NCBI GenBank assembly: GCA_900767675.1
Contig: CAAFZX010000048.1
Location: 39,947-103,946 of the forward strand
Direction of reading: 5' to 3'
DNA: 64,000 bases
DNA from: an uncultured Collinsella sp.
GTDB lineage: Bacteria; Actinomycetota; Coriobacteriia; Coriobacteriales; Coriobacteriaceae
Both the position numbers and the translations under genes were made by a program. Numbering within the stretch: position 1 is the stretch's first letter; each line of letters begins with the position of its first letter. Below are positions 8,578-18,287 of this stretch, in pieces. A model generated the notes under the pieces. That model worked only from the letters and a program-made list of their open reading frames with translations, had not been told where the DNA came from and made no database searches.

Positions 8578-10333
8578 ACGTGTCCTCCACGACCTTACCG
8601 CCGTCTTGCACGTAAAAACACTTCATGCCGTAGTGCTTGCCGTCGTCGGTCACATAGTAGTCAAGCGCATCTTGCGTATAGCCGTCGGAGTTGGTGGCAC
8701 GCACGCGCACAAAATACTGGCCGGTATCGGGCGCATCGCAGGTCACCTCGGGAAGCAGCACGTCCTCGGCCTTAAAGACCACATCGCCAATGGCATAGTC
8801 GCGCGCCAGCTCCACGGTGTAGCGAATGTCGCGCGCCTCAAAGTCGTAGGACGCATCCCAATTAATACGCAGCTTACCGTTATCGATCTGCGGCACGCCG
8901 ATGTAGAACGGCATGGGCTTTTTAAAACTCTCGCGAAAGCTCTTGTAGTTCTCCTCGATCTCGGAGGGAATCGCCGCGGCGATCTGCTCGTATTGGTCCT
9001 TGGTGACAGGCAGATTGTCGATATCGGGCGAAGCAAAGACCAGGGATTCAGTCACATCGCGGTAGTGCTTGATCATCTTGCCCAAGCGTGCCTCGGTCAT
9101 ATACGAGCGCAGGTCCTTGACGGCGCGATCGAGCTCACTGCGAAACGCCTTGCTGCGCAGCGCACGATTGAATAGCACGTTGCCCCAGTAGTTGCTTACG
9201 CCGCGCTCCCAACTCGCATAGTCCGAGAACCCGGCAAGAGACAGCTCCAGCTTGCGCAGCATACCGTCGTTATCCCAATCTAAAAAGTACCAGGTATTTG
9301 AGTTGAGCGGGCTGTACAGATAGCAGTTGCGGTTCTGAGTATCGCAGTTGCCCGTCAGGATCTGAAACGCCAGCCAATAGACCAGGTTCTCGGTATCAAA
9401 GTAGGCGTCGAGCACGTCGTCGATCTTTTGCGAATCGTCGTTGAGCGCGTCGAGCATCTCGATGAGCTTGGTGTGGTCCGAATCGCCCTTAATCTCGAGC
9501 ATGCCCTCAAATTTAGCCTGGTTGTAGTCGGGATCGTCGGCGAGCTTAATGATGTCCTCGTAGCGATGGAAATCGAAGCTGTTCACCTTATACAGATGCC
9601 CGTTCTTATCCAAGCCGTGCGCCTTAAGCGCCGTCTTGTTGAGCTGCTCCACCTGTGTAAACAGCCCGTAGTCCTCAAAGGTGTCGTTGGACTTTTCGGT
9701 CTGGTCGCACACCCACAGATGCACAAACTGCGTACGTAGGCCCATCATCTGGGGAATCCCACGGATAAGGTCGTAGGCCATCTTGTTGCGAAAACGCATA
9801 CCCTCGCCCATGTGCTTGTTGAGCGCAATCGCGCGCTGTTGGCGCCAGGTACCCTTGCCCTTTTTGAGCTCCACCTTGTAATTCTTTTGCGAGTTCATGC
9901 TCGACGTCTGACCGCGCACCTGCACGGTAGCATTGGGCGCTTCCTCGCCATAGCCAACCTCGCCGGCCTCCGGGCCCTCTTCGTCGCCCGGCTGCAACAG
10001 GCCCATAACCTGATAGCGCGTCACGCCCATGTCGGCATAGTCATACACCGAGTACGTGTTGATCTCGGCCCAGCTGTGGTCGGTGTTCTCGGAGCTGTTG
10101 CCGCGCGAGACCGTCAGGTACATGGTCACAATGCCCGAGTCGTCGTAGACCTCGTACAGCTCGTCCTTATCGCGCAGGTGCTTGGACTGGTCGGAGGCCT
10201 CGGCCTTTTTAATCTTGCCCTGCTTTTTGACCTTTTTGGTCGAGGAGTCTTCCTGCACCGAGCAGCCCGAAAGCAACAGCGCACCGGCAGCCGCCTCAAA
10301 CAGGCGACGGCGAGACATCATCCTATCGGTCAT
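8564..10333 (-). CDS. CotH kinase-family lipoprotein
   Basis: A 589-residue exported protein. The N-terminus MTDRMMSRRRLFEAAAGALL with LLSGC is a lipoprotein signal with a twin-arginine-like SRRRLF, so the protein is expected to be anchored outside the membrane at the Cys near residue 23. A lysine-rich linker follows. The central part matches CotH, the atypical protein kinase family first described for spore coats, with the metal-binding signature NTWYFLDWDNDGML near residue 350. The C-terminal 100 residues look like a fibronectin-type beta domain (YFVRVRATNSDGYTQ). The start at 10333 has GGGGAGG upstream and overlaps the pelG stop by 11 bases; longer in-frame starts lie inside pelG. Spore function is unlikely here; modification of the extracellular matrix is inferred. 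Confidence 0.83.
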   Translation of the reverse strand: MTDRMMSRRRLFEAAAGALLLSGCSVQEDSSTKKVKKQGKIKKAEASDQSKHLRDKDELYEVYDDSGIVTMYLTVSRGNSSENTDHSWAEINTYSVYDYADMGVTRYQVMGLLQPGDEEGPEAGEVGYGEEAPNATVQVRGQTSSMNSQKNYKVELKKGKGTWRQQRAIALNKHMGEGMRFRNKMAYDLIRGIPQMMGLRTQFVHLWVCDQTEKSNDTFEDYGLFTQVEQLNKTALKAHGLDKNGHLYKVNSFDFHRYEDIIKLADDPDYNQAKFEGMLEIKGDSDHTKLIEMLDALNDDSQKIDDVLDAYFDTENLVYWLAFQILTGNCDTQNRNCYLYSPLNSNTWYFLDWDNDGMLRKLELSLAGFSDYASWERGVSNYWGNVLFNRALRSKAFRSELDRAVKDLRSYMTEARLGKMIKHYRDVTESLVFASPDIDNLPVTKDQYEQIAAAIPSEIEENYKSFRESFKKPMPFYIGVPQIDNGKLRINWDASYDFEARDIRYTVELARDYAIGDVVFKAEDVLLPEVTCDAPDTGQYFVRVRATNSDGYTQDALDYYVTDDGKHYGMKCFYVQDGGKVVEDTYEEG

Positions 10334-11867
10334 CAGAACCTCCCCAATGGTTGCGATACACGTGAACTGCTGCGCGCTCAAACGCGCCATGTGGCTCACC
10401 CTTATGGCGACCTTCCTCATAGCGCTGCTCGGCACGGTCGAGCAAGCGGCCCAGCTGTGTAAACCAGCCCGTCTTGTCAGTAGCCACAATGGGCTGCTGG
10501 CTCAGGATACGATACGGCAAGTTGGCGGTATAGGTATCGAGCCGCAGCAGCGCCACGATAAAAAACACCGCCGCACCCAACAAAAAGCCAAAGCCGTAAA
10601 ACTGCTGCGGCAAAAGCAACGACACGGCGGTCGCCAGCCCTGCCACACCGGCAAACAGGCCCGAGGCCAGCACGGCCCCCTTGTAGTCGGTAAAGTACAG
10701 CAAGATGAGCATCACCGTATTGCCCACGGCATACAGGCCATAGCCCACGCATAACGTGCGAAAATACCCGTGCATCAGGTTGTTAAAGCCCAGCGGCAGA
10801 GCCGAAAGCACTGTGGTCTCGAGCGAAATGACCGCCGCGGTCACAAACAGCTGCTTGAGCGCGCAAAACCGCAGTTCTCGGTTGAGCGTGGCAAGCATTT
10901 CCTCCTCGGCCACCACGATGTCGCCCACCACGCCACCGTCGTTAAACAGGCTGTAGTAGTCGCGGTAGCGCGGATAGAAGTTGACCTCGACCGAGACCAC
11001 AAAGTTGACGGTCGTGACGAGTGTGGTCAAAAACGCAATGAGTGCCGGAACGTCATGGTAAGGAGCCCCGTAAAACAGGCCTTTGATCTGCACGCCGATG
11101 GGTCCCGCCCAAATGATCGCCAGGTGCGCAAAGAGCCCCAAGTTGGTAAACAGGCCCGTGAGCGCCAGCGGCATAAACTGATCGAGCCACTGCAAAAAGT
11201 GCCAGGGGCTGCGATCGCTCTGAGGAAAATACCGATACAGCAGGACCACGTCCCAGGCGAGCATGACACCGTAGCCCAGGGCGATTGACGCCAGCAAACC
11301 CTCGACCGGAGGCAGCCCCAGCGCCAGCGACGCCAGGGCGCACAGGCACGCCACGCCAATGGCAGCCGCAAAGCTGCACAGGATGCCGCGATAGTCCTTA
11401 ATGGCCGTGAGGTAGCTCATGCCGTTCCAGTTGACAATCATGATGTTGAAGAGCCACAGGCACAGCAGCCCCTGCAGCAGCGTGGCGCCCGAGAACAGCA
11501 GAAAGACGCCGTAGAGCACCGTGCCCGCAACGAGCATGATGGCGTTGGAACCCCAAAACGAGGGCAGGATCTCTGTGTCGCGCTCAGCAAACAGCATGTC
11601 GGCCAAAAAACGCGTGACCGGCATAGAGAAAAAGCTCGTGAGCGTGAGCGACGCCAGCAGCGTATAGGTCACCATGCACACCAGCAGATCCTGGTTGGCG
11701 CGCCCCACGCCCCACAGACCGCACAGCACCAAGATACCCACCTGGAGTAGCACGCCCAGCAGCATGGGGCCCGTGCACACAATGCCAGCGTAGCCATAGG
11801 CGCGCATCGTGGCAAACAGACCCTTGCGCCTAAATAGGCGTTTGAGCTCAAAACCGATTCCGGCCAA
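10323..11867 (-). CDS. pelG: PelG-like exopolysaccharide membrane transporter
   Basis: A 514-residue polytopic membrane protein of about 12 helices, starting with the PelG signature MAGIGFELKRLFRRKGL. PelG belongs to the MOP flippase-like superfamily and, with PelD and PelE, forms the inner-membrane synthase complex that moves the growing Pel polymer outward. Its start lies 3 bases from the pelF stop and its end overlaps the cotH-like gene by 11 bases. Size and motifs match the family well. The Gram-positive setting means no outer-membrane PelB/PelC are expected, and none are present. Confidence 0.9.
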   Translation of the reverse strand: MAGIGFELKRLFRRKGLFATMRAYGYAGIVCTGPMLLGVLLQVGILVLCGLWGVGRANQDLLVCMVTYTLLASLTLTSFFSMPVTRFLADMLFAERDTEILPSFWGSNAIMLVAGTVLYGVFLLFSGATLLQGLLCLWLFNIMIVNWNGMSYLTAIKDYRGILCSFAAAIGVACLCALASLALGLPPVEGLLASIALGYGVMLAWDVVLLYRYFPQSDRSPWHFLQWLDQFMPLALTGLFTNLGLFAHLAIIWAGPIGVQIKGLFYGAPYHDVPALIAFLTTLVTTVNFVVSVEVNFYPRYRDYYSLFNDGGVVGDIVVAEEEMLATLNRELRFCALKQLFVTAAVISLETTVLSALPLGFNNLMHGYFRTLCVGYGLYAVGNTVMLILLYFTDYKGAVLASGLFAGVAGLATAVSLLLPQQFYGFGFLLGAAVFFIVALLRLDTYTANLPYRILSQQPIVATDKTGWFTQLGRLLDRAEQRYEEGRHKGEPHGAFERAAVHVYRNHWGGSDDR

Positions 11868-11870
11868 CGG

Positions 11871-13298
11871 CTACTCCCCCTCTCTGGGCAGGTCAAACGC
11901 GCGCGCCGTCTCGTCGTACACCGCGCGATAGTTGGCGAGCATCTGCTCGTGCAAAAAGTACGTGGCAACGCGACGCTGGCCACGCTCCCCCATCTCAATG
12001 CGACGGGCGCGGCTTGTGCACATGCGCTCCATGGCATCAGCCAAGCCCTTGCGATACATAGGCGGCGTCACAAAACCCGCCACGCCAAAATCATCGCCCG
12101 GGGCGCCTTCGAGCAGCTCACGGCAGCAGCCCACCTCGGTCGTCACGCAGGGACGGCGCGCCGCAAGCGACTCCAGCACGCTGAGCGGCTGGCCTTCGGA
12201 GATGCTCGTCAAAATGGTAAAGTCGAGCTTTTCCATGTACTCAACCACGTTGACGCGGCCGGTAAAGATCAGGTCGCGCACGCCCAGGGTGTCGACCAGA
12301 GCGTGGCACTCAGCACCGTACTCCTCGTCGTCCACGCCACCCATGATGTGCAGACGCACCTTGGGCAGGCGCTCGTGCAGTTCAAAGAAGGCATAGATCA
12401 TGGTCTTGACGTCCTTAATGGGCGCCAGGCGCACCACCGCGCCAATGTCAACCCAGCCATCATCGGGCTTTAAGGGAATGTCCTTAAAGCGGTCGAGCTG
12501 GATGCCGTTGGGGATGACCAGGCATTTGTCCGCATCGCAGCCCATATCGATCTGCGTCTTGCGAGCGTTATGGAACAAGCTCGTCACGCGGAAGGCGCGG
12601 CGGTAGATCTCCTCCGAAAGCAGGTAGAAAAAGCGAATCCAGCGGTCCTTAAACGACGGCACCACCCAGTCGGCGCGAATGATCTCTTCCTCGCGCTCGC
12701 GGGTATAAATGCCGTGCTCGGTCAGCAGCACCGGAGCCTGGTGAACGCTTGAGCCCAGGCAGGCGAGCAGGCCGCCGTAGCCGGTCGAGATGGCATGGTA
12801 CACATCGGCCGCCGGCACCTCGCTGCCCAGAAGGTAGAGCACGGGCAGCAGCATGGAGCGCATGGTGTGGAATGCATCGGCAAAGGGCGTGTAGGGGTAC
12901 TCGGCCAGGCATACATCGCGAAAGATATCCATAAACGTGCGGCTCTGCAAAAACGAGAGCGGATGCACGCGACGGCGGTGGAAGATATCGAACAGCACGT
13001 CCCAGTCCGGATTGGAGAGCGAAACCAGACGGCGTAGCGCCTCGCGCTCACGGTCGTTAAAGCTAGCTTCTTCTTGCTCGCCCGAAAGACGCAGCGCGTC
13101 GTCCAAGAACACCTCGTGCACCGCGACCACGTTTTTGGGGAGCTCGTAGACAAACTTGCCGCGGTCGGCAGCATGCGCGCCAATCACCCACAGCACAAAC
13201 TCGTGCTCGGGCATGGCCTGTATATAGCCGTGCATCCATGTGGACACGCCGCCGTGCACATAGGGGTAGCAGCCCTCGAGTACCAAGCAGATTCTCAT
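11871..13298 (-). CDS. pelF: PelF-like GT4 glycosyltransferase
   Basis: A 475-residue cytoplasmic GT-B glycosyltransferase that, by family, polymerises Pel from UDP-sugars. The start MRICLVLEGCYPYVHGGVSTW is the canonical PelF N-terminus. The C-terminal nucleotide-binding half has VVRLAPIKDVKTMIYAF near residue 295 and the E-x7-E donor motif in ISEGQPLSVLESLAARRPCV near 385. The frame is open back to 13535, but the ATG at 13298 is correct: it overlaps the upstream stop as ATGA and gives the family start. Donor specificity (UDP-GalNAc/GlcNAc or UDP-Glc) cannot be read from the sequence. Confidence 0.92.
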   Translation of the reverse strand: MRICLVLEGCYPYVHGGVSTWMHGYIQAMPEHEFVLWVIGAHAADRGKFVYELPKNVVAVHEVFLDDALRLSGEQEEASFNDREREALRRLVSLSNPDWDVLFDIFHRRRVHPLSFLQSRTFMDIFRDVCLAEYPYTPFADAFHTMRSMLLPVLYLLGSEVPAADVYHAISTGYGGLLACLGSSVHQAPVLLTEHGIYTREREEEIIRADWVVPSFKDRWIRFFYLLSEEIYRRAFRVTSLFHNARKTQIDMGCDADKCLVIPNGIQLDRFKDIPLKPDDGWVDIGAVVRLAPIKDVKTMIYAFFELHERLPKVRLHIMGGVDDEEYGAECHALVDTLGVRDLIFTGRVNVVEYMEKLDFTILTSISEGQPLSVLESLAARRPCVTTEVGCCRELLEGAPGDDFGVAGFVTPPMYRKGLADAMERMCTSRARRIEMGERGQRRVATYFLHEQMLANYRAVYDETARAFDLPREGE

Positions 13299-15175
13299 TT
13301 GTCGCCACCCTCCTTGCGTGCAATGGTCACCGTCTTGTCCGTGGCTTTGACCAGGTACAGGTCGCCCGTCAGATGCGTAATCTCGCCACCCGTGACCGCA
13401 CCCGGCTCGCCGTTGTTGGCGCGGAACATGAGCCACGCTTCGTCGTGGAAATTGCCCAGACTGAGTGTCCAGGCATCCGCGTTTGCATCCACGCTCACCG
13501 TCACGGACGAAAAGCGCTGGATGGCGCCCGAGCATTCCGAACCGGTCTGGCGCCGCAGGTCGGGCGCAGACTTGGTAAGCCAGTCCAGGTAGTTGGTCAA
13601 GCCGCCCTTGTAGACCTCCCAGCCCTCCTTGGCGCCTCGATCGGGATCGAGCAGGTCGTCCGGGTGCATAAAGTGCGTGCTCACGTAGTGCATGTTGAGC
13701 TCGGACACGGCAGCCAGGCGCATGTAGGAATCGTCGACCATGCCGCCCGAGACAATACGCGGCTGCTCCACAATGCCATCGCTCGCCACGCCAAACTCCT
13801 GCACGTACGGCAGGTCGGTGCCGTCCTCAAAATACGTACTGGCAATGGTCTTAATGCGCGGGACATCGGTACCGATAAGCTTGCGCGCGCGGGCCGAAAG
13901 GATATTCGACGGCGGCACGTAGACCGAGCCGTGCGCGTTGGGCAGCACCTCGTCCTGGAAGGCAATAAGCTCATTGAGTGAAGCGACGAGCGTCTCCTTG
14001 TTCTTCCATGTCTTGTAGTCGTACATCGTGCCGTAGTCGGTATCCCAAAGCGCCAGCGGCTGATGGTTATAGCCGTGAAAGCCCAGCTCTCCGCCCATCT
14101 GCAGTAGCATGCCGCCATAGTAGCGGAACTGCGTGGTATCGGGCTGGCGCGCGGGCTCGGTCTGGTTAACCGCGTCCTCATAGTTTTCGATCATCACGCC
14201 GGTATAGCGAATGCCGTATTTTTGCGCGAGCTTTTGCAGATCGGGCCACCAGACCTTGGCATAAAAATCGGCGATAGAAAGGCCGTAGTCGCGTTTAATG
14301 TACGTGCCATCGCCCGAGGGAACAGGGCTCGGGAAATCGTCCAGGTAAAACACCGCGCTATTGATGACCGGATAGGCCGTGGCATCGCCCAACAGGCTCA
14401 CGGCCGCGGCATAGAAACCGCGCATGACCTTGTTGTAGATGCCAATATTGCACACCACGGTGCGCCCGCTACCACAATCATTTGACCAAATGAGCGGCGA
14501 TGCGGTATCGCCGGTTTTGGCCCACACGTGAGCCGTCTCGCGCAATGAGACCAAAAGCGACGAATCGAAGGGGTCCGAGAACTCGTAGCGCTGGCCGCCG
14601 CCCAGCATAAAGTCCTCGCTCGGAACGATGCTTTCGGCTGTCACATAGCCGTAACCCACTGTATCGATACCCAGCTTGGGGGCAATGGCCTGAAGGTAGC
14701 TGGTGTTATCCGGCGTCATGCCCAGCATGAGCGAACCGCCGGCACTCACCCAGCCCATAAGGTCGGTCAAGTGCGTACCCAGCCCGTCGAGCGACGGCAT
14801 GAGCAAAATCACGCGGTCGAAGGATGTGAGGGAAGGAATCGCATCAGCACCATCGGTGGCAATATCCACATATCGGTGGGCAATTTTCATGTCGAGCAGA
14901 ATCTGGTCAAACTGCTCTCTGACGTCCTCGACGCCATCTTGGCCCGAGTCGGTAATAACCAAGCATGTGGGCTTTTGGCCAAACATCGCCGAGCTTGCCG
15001 GCACGGCGTCGTTGGCGGCGAGCATGCCCAGCTTATGCTGCCCGGCGCTGTACTGCACGCCGGCACGCTCGATCAACAGCACGGCGGCCATGGCGATAAA
15101 GACCGCCCATACCACGAGCAGCCCCATCCAGCGAAAATGGCCCGCACGCTCGCGGATATGCTGCACCACGCTCAT
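13295..15175 (-). CDS. DUF2194 polysaccharide-deacetylase-like protein (PelA counterpart)
   Basis: A 626-residue protein with one N-terminal membrane anchor (WMGLLVVWAVFIAMAAVLLI, about 16-35) and an extracellular body. The first half (about 60-260) resembles a glutamine-amidotransferase-like fold. The second half has polysaccharide-deacetylase (CE4) landmarks: FYLDDFPSP near residue 283 (the Asp pair), LGFHGYNHQPL near 367 (His-x3-His metal ligands) and STHFMHPDD near 497. A beta-rich C-terminal domain follows. The position between pelE and pelF and the deacetylase features suggest it replaces PelA, which deacetylates and trims Pel. Deacetylation is an inference. It overlaps pelE and pelF by 4 bases each (ATGA). 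Confidence 0.85.
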   Translation of the reverse strand: MSVVQHIRERAGHFRWMGLLVVWAVFIAMAAVLLIERAGVQYSAGQHKLGMLAANDAVPASSAMFGQKPTCLVITDSGQDGVEDVREQFDQILLDMKIAHRYVDIATDGADAIPSLTSFDRVILLMPSLDGLGTHLTDLMGWVSAGGSLMLGMTPDNTSYLQAIAPKLGIDTVGYGYVTAESIVPSEDFMLGGGQRYEFSDPFDSSLLVSLRETAHVWAKTGDTASPLIWSNDCGSGRTVVCNIGIYNKVMRGFYAAAVSLLGDATAYPVINSAVFYLDDFPSPVPSGDGTYIKRDYGLSIADFYAKVWWPDLQKLAQKYGIRYTGVMIENYEDAVNQTEPARQPDTTQFRYYGGMLLQMGGELGFHGYNHQPLALWDTDYGTMYDYKTWKNKETLVASLNELIAFQDEVLPNAHGSVYVPPSNILSARARKLIGTDVPRIKTIASTYFEDGTDLPYVQEFGVASDGIVEQPRIVSGGMVDDSYMRLAAVSELNMHYVSTHFMHPDDLLDPDRGAKEGWEVYKGGLTNYLDWLTKSAPDLRRQTGSECSGAIQRFSSVTVSVDANADAWTLSLGNFHDEAWLMFRANNGEPGAVTGGEITHLTGDLYLVKATDKTVTIARKEGGDK

Positions 15176-16077
15176 CGGGCCTCCTCTCCTTCACGCCAAA
15201 ATGCCAGCCTCTCACGTTTTTCGGCATTCAAATACACATGCTGCATGTCAATCGCGTCGATTACACGCCGTACCGCTTGCCCATCGCGACGAGTCACAGC
15301 CAAGCGCAAGCAGAGCATCCACACGTCCTGCTCGTCTGACGCATCGATCACCAACTGGCTAGCGACGTCCTCTGCCTTATCAATCTCGCCGGCATCGGCC
15401 AGCGCCGTGGCATAGCGAATGCGCATCGCAAACCCGTCCCCACGCTCGCAACGACGAGCGAGCAAGCGTGCATACTGTTGACGCTGAATCTGCGCCACGC
15501 GGCCCTCTGCCAAACCCGAGTCCAGATAGGCGCCCAAAAAGTCGCAATACGCATCCAGGTTATGCGAACTGGGATCGGTCTTAAACGCGCGCTCCAACTG
15601 CTGCAGCTTAAGGTCGGACTCCTTGGAAATCTGCGCCACCGCGGTCGCGGCATAGTGCGCGACCTCAACATCGTCGTTAAGTTTTGCTGCCTGCAACTGT
15701 GCCAGGTACGCATCTGGATCCTCGGTAAGCATGGAGAGCATCAGGCGCCGGCGGTCGCCCGGGTCGTTGACGATCAGTGCTTCCTCGAGCGGTACCACGC
15801 CATCATCGCCCTCGCGTCCCAGCACGAGCATACTGCGATGCATGTCGTCGTTAATGCGCAGCGTCTCCAGCGTGGCGTCCTTGAGGTCCGCGCCAAACAC
15901 GGCGCTACGCACCGAGAGCAGTACCACGAGCAACGGGCCCCACAGCGGTACGAGCACCATCACGGCAAGCATGTGCCCTCGAACCGGCAGCAAGCCCAGT
16001 TTCATAAGCGTCCACAGCACCAGACACAGCAGCGCATGAAGTAATAGCAGTACGGCAGCAACGACAAGCGAGATCAA
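15172..16077 (-). CDS. pelE: PelE-like membrane-anchored TPR protein
   Basis: A 301-residue protein with two N-terminal hydrophobic helices (about 2-25 and 35-58) and a helical, TPR-like cytoplasmic domain. The register of paired helices is visible in ESDLKLQQLERAFKTDPSSH and AMRIRYATALADAGEIDKAE. This is the PelE layout, and PelE is the scaffold of the Pel synthase complex. It overlaps pelD and the DUF2194 gene by ATGA at both ends, so translation is probably coupled. Primary sequence similarity within PelE is low, so the call leans on architecture and position. Confidence 0.78.
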   Translation of the reverse strand: MISLVVAAVLLLLHALLCLVLWTLMKLGLLPVRGHMLAVMVLVPLWGPLLVVLLSVRSAVFGADLKDATLETLRINDDMHRSMLVLGREGDDGVVPLEEALIVNDPGDRRRLMLSMLTEDPDAYLAQLQAAKLNDDVEVAHYAATAVAQISKESDLKLQQLERAFKTDPSSHNLDAYCDFLGAYLDSGLAEGRVAQIQRQQYARLLARRCERGDGFAMRIRYATALADAGEIDKAEDVASQLVIDASDEQDVWMLCLRLAVTRRDGQAVRRVIDAIDMQHVYLNAEKRERLAFWREGEEAR

Positions 16078-18242
16078 GCGGTCTCCCCCTCACCGTTGCC
16101 AGCGGGCGTGATGCGCTGCAACAGGGCCACAACATCCTCGCTGTCGACGCGCTCCACCGTAATGTGCTTGGCGGCCATGCGCTTGCAAATTACGGGCAGG
16201 TCGGCCTCGGTCGCCTGACGCATGAGCAGGTAAAGCGTGTCTCCATCGACCAAGCCCGCAGCGTCACTCTCGCGAATGGCCGACCCAATGGCGCCGACCA
16301 GCTCGCCAACAGGTTCCATGCCCGGCACCACGCGCAGGAGCAAGAAGCTCCCCATCTTGTTGTCCGCAAGCGCTTGCTCGGCGGCAAGCTCCCGGCCAAA
16401 GGCGTCGTGGTTGAGCACGCACGTGCCGGCAACGCAGCGCTTATCCTGCGCCACGGCCTCGTAATCGAAGGCGCGCCCCAGCGCGCTTTCCACCAGGCCG
16501 CACAGGATGCGGAACAGGTTTTGGTAGTACAGGGTCATTTGGCTTTCGGCCACCTGACGCACAAAGATCAACACGGCGGGGGCTCCATCGCGCTCGATCG
16601 CATAGCCAAACATCGGAAGCCCCGGCGTCAGTGCGCGGTTCACCCACAAACCAGAGATCGAACCTTGGAGCACGGGCGCAAGGTCGTCGAGCGAGCGCGA
16701 ACGTGGCGCATCGCTGGAAATCGCGGGACTTGCTGCCACCAAGCGCGCAAACGCCCCGCCCGACACGTGATAGATCGTCACCGAATCGTTCTCTAGGATC
16801 TCGCCCAGCAGCTCACAGCACTTGCGGTAAATGTCGCGAGGGTTGAGCACGTCGAGTTCCTGCGTCACGGCAAATATCTTGCCAAAGCTATCGTGGCGTC
16901 CCACAATCTGGCGCTTGTAGGCGCGCTTGTCCTCAATCGCATCGTGATAGAGCCGCGTGAGGAACGTATTGCGGTTTCGCACAAGCTCGTTCTCGTCGCG
17001 CTCGGCTTTAATGGCCTCGCTGTTGCGCAGCTGCACATAGCCGCACACCGCGCCCACCACAAAGTACGCGATAAACGGCAGCCAGTTGGAAGGCTCGTAG
17101 AACAGGCCCTGGAAGGTGTAGCCGTACAGCGCAAAATAGCTCACCGCCAGACCTATCGATGCCAGCAGCGCCGCGATCAGACCAAAGTCGAGCCCGTAGA
17201 GCGTGCCGATCAGAACCACGTAGAGCAGACGATAGTCGAGCACGTTGAGCTGGGCAGATTGGGAGAACAGATGCTCCAGAACCTCGAACAGTACCCATGC
17301 GAAGCCCGTCTCCAGGCATTTAATGGGCAGCGTGCGCAGCTGAATGCGATCGATGGCCGCACGAAGGGGATTGGCCTTTTTGGTGCGGGTGTTAGCCCAG
17401 CGGGCGTGGATGGTCGAAAGGTCGCGCAGCAGGTCGTAACGCTGAAACCAGCCATAGCGTTTGCGAGCGGCATCGCCTGCGGGCAACGCATAGCCGGTCG
17501 ACTCTCCATAGGCAACAGACAGCCCGGGGAACAGGCCCTGGAGCGCGCCGCCCAAGTCGCCCGTTGTGCGATGGAAAGCATCTGCAACATCGAGCGTCTC
17601 AAAGGTCGCATCCCAACTATCAAAGACGCGATGCACCAGCACCGCTAGCTCCTCCGCGCACAACAGGGGAAACGGCGCGTCCGTGGCACCTTGGAGCGCG
17701 ACCGATCCGGTCGAACAGGCTTCGAACAGCGGCACCAGAAACGGATCGTTGAGCGCCGCGGAGGCGGTATACAGATAGGGCGTGCACAGAATCTTGGCCT
17801 GGATGTCGTCTTGAGAGGCATAGTAGCGGCACAGGTCATTGGCCGCGCGGGCAATAATGCCCTTGCCGGTTTGGGCGGCAGCATCTGTGGCATCAAGCGA
17901 ATCGGCATTGCTCACCGCGCCGCCAACACCCTCCGCACCTGCAGGCCCCGCCACAAACAGCAGCTGCACACGGCGGCCCATACAGGCACGAAACACCGAG
18001 CGCAGCAACTCAATGTCGCCAAAGGTCTCGGTATGCGGAGTGAGATAAGTGGAGAGATAGACCACGCGGTCGAACTCATAAGCCTGGTCCAGGTGGCGCA
18101 GCAACTCTTTCCACGAGCCGTGGGGCGATGACTCGCGCTGTGCATCGTCGGCAGCTACAACCTGAACATGATCGTCGGGGAACGCCTTGGCACAAAAGTC
18201 GTCGTCAACATACGCGGTATTGCCAACAACCAGCACCTCCAT
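16074..18242 (-). CDS. pelD: PelD-like c-di-GMP receptor with an extra N-terminal domain
   Basis: A 722-residue inner-membrane protein. Residues 1-300 look like an NAD-dependent epimerase-type Rossmann domain (MEVLVVGNTAYVDDDF start, VVYLSTYLTPHTETFGD) that is absent from proteobacterial PelD. Four membrane helices follow at about 310-400, then a coiled segment, a GAF domain at about 465-595, and a degenerate GGDEF domain at about 600-710. In the last, the inhibitory-site motif R-E-S-D (657-660) is kept exactly five residues before DGDTL (666-670), which replaces GGDEF. It therefore should bind c-di-GMP but not make it, matching PelD's role of switching on polymer synthesis. It is the first gene of the operon. 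Confidence 0.88.
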   Translation of the reverse strand: MEVLVVGNTAYVDDDFCAKAFPDDHVQVVAADDAQRESSPHGSWKELLRHLDQAYEFDRVVYLSTYLTPHTETFGDIELLRSVFRACMGRRVQLLFVAGPAGAEGVGGAVSNADSLDATDAAAQTGKGIIARAANDLCRYYASQDDIQAKILCTPYLYTASAALNDPFLVPLFEACSTGSVALQGATDAPFPLLCAEELAVLVHRVFDSWDATFETLDVADAFHRTTGDLGGALQGLFPGLSVAYGESTGYALPAGDAARKRYGWFQRYDLLRDLSTIHARWANTRTKKANPLRAAIDRIQLRTLPIKCLETGFAWVLFEVLEHLFSQSAQLNVLDYRLLYVVLIGTLYGLDFGLIAALLASIGLAVSYFALYGYTFQGLFYEPSNWLPFIAYFVVGAVCGYVQLRNSEAIKAERDENELVRNRNTFLTRLYHDAIEDKRAYKRQIVGRHDSFGKIFAVTQELDVLNPRDIYRKCCELLGEILENDSVTIYHVSGGAFARLVAASPAISSDAPRSRSLDDLAPVLQGSISGLWVNRALTPGLPMFGYAIERDGAPAVLIFVRQVAESQMTLYYQNLFRILCGLVESALGRAFDYEAVAQDKRCVAGTCVLNHDAFGRELAAEQALADNKMGSFLLLRVVPGMEPVGELVGAIGSAIRESDAAGLVDGDTLYLLMRQATEADLPVICKRMAAKHITVERVDSEDVVALLQRITPAGNGEGETA

Positions 18243-18287
18243 GACGCGTCCCTTCCCTTAAATTCCACTTTTGCCATAGTCAAACAT

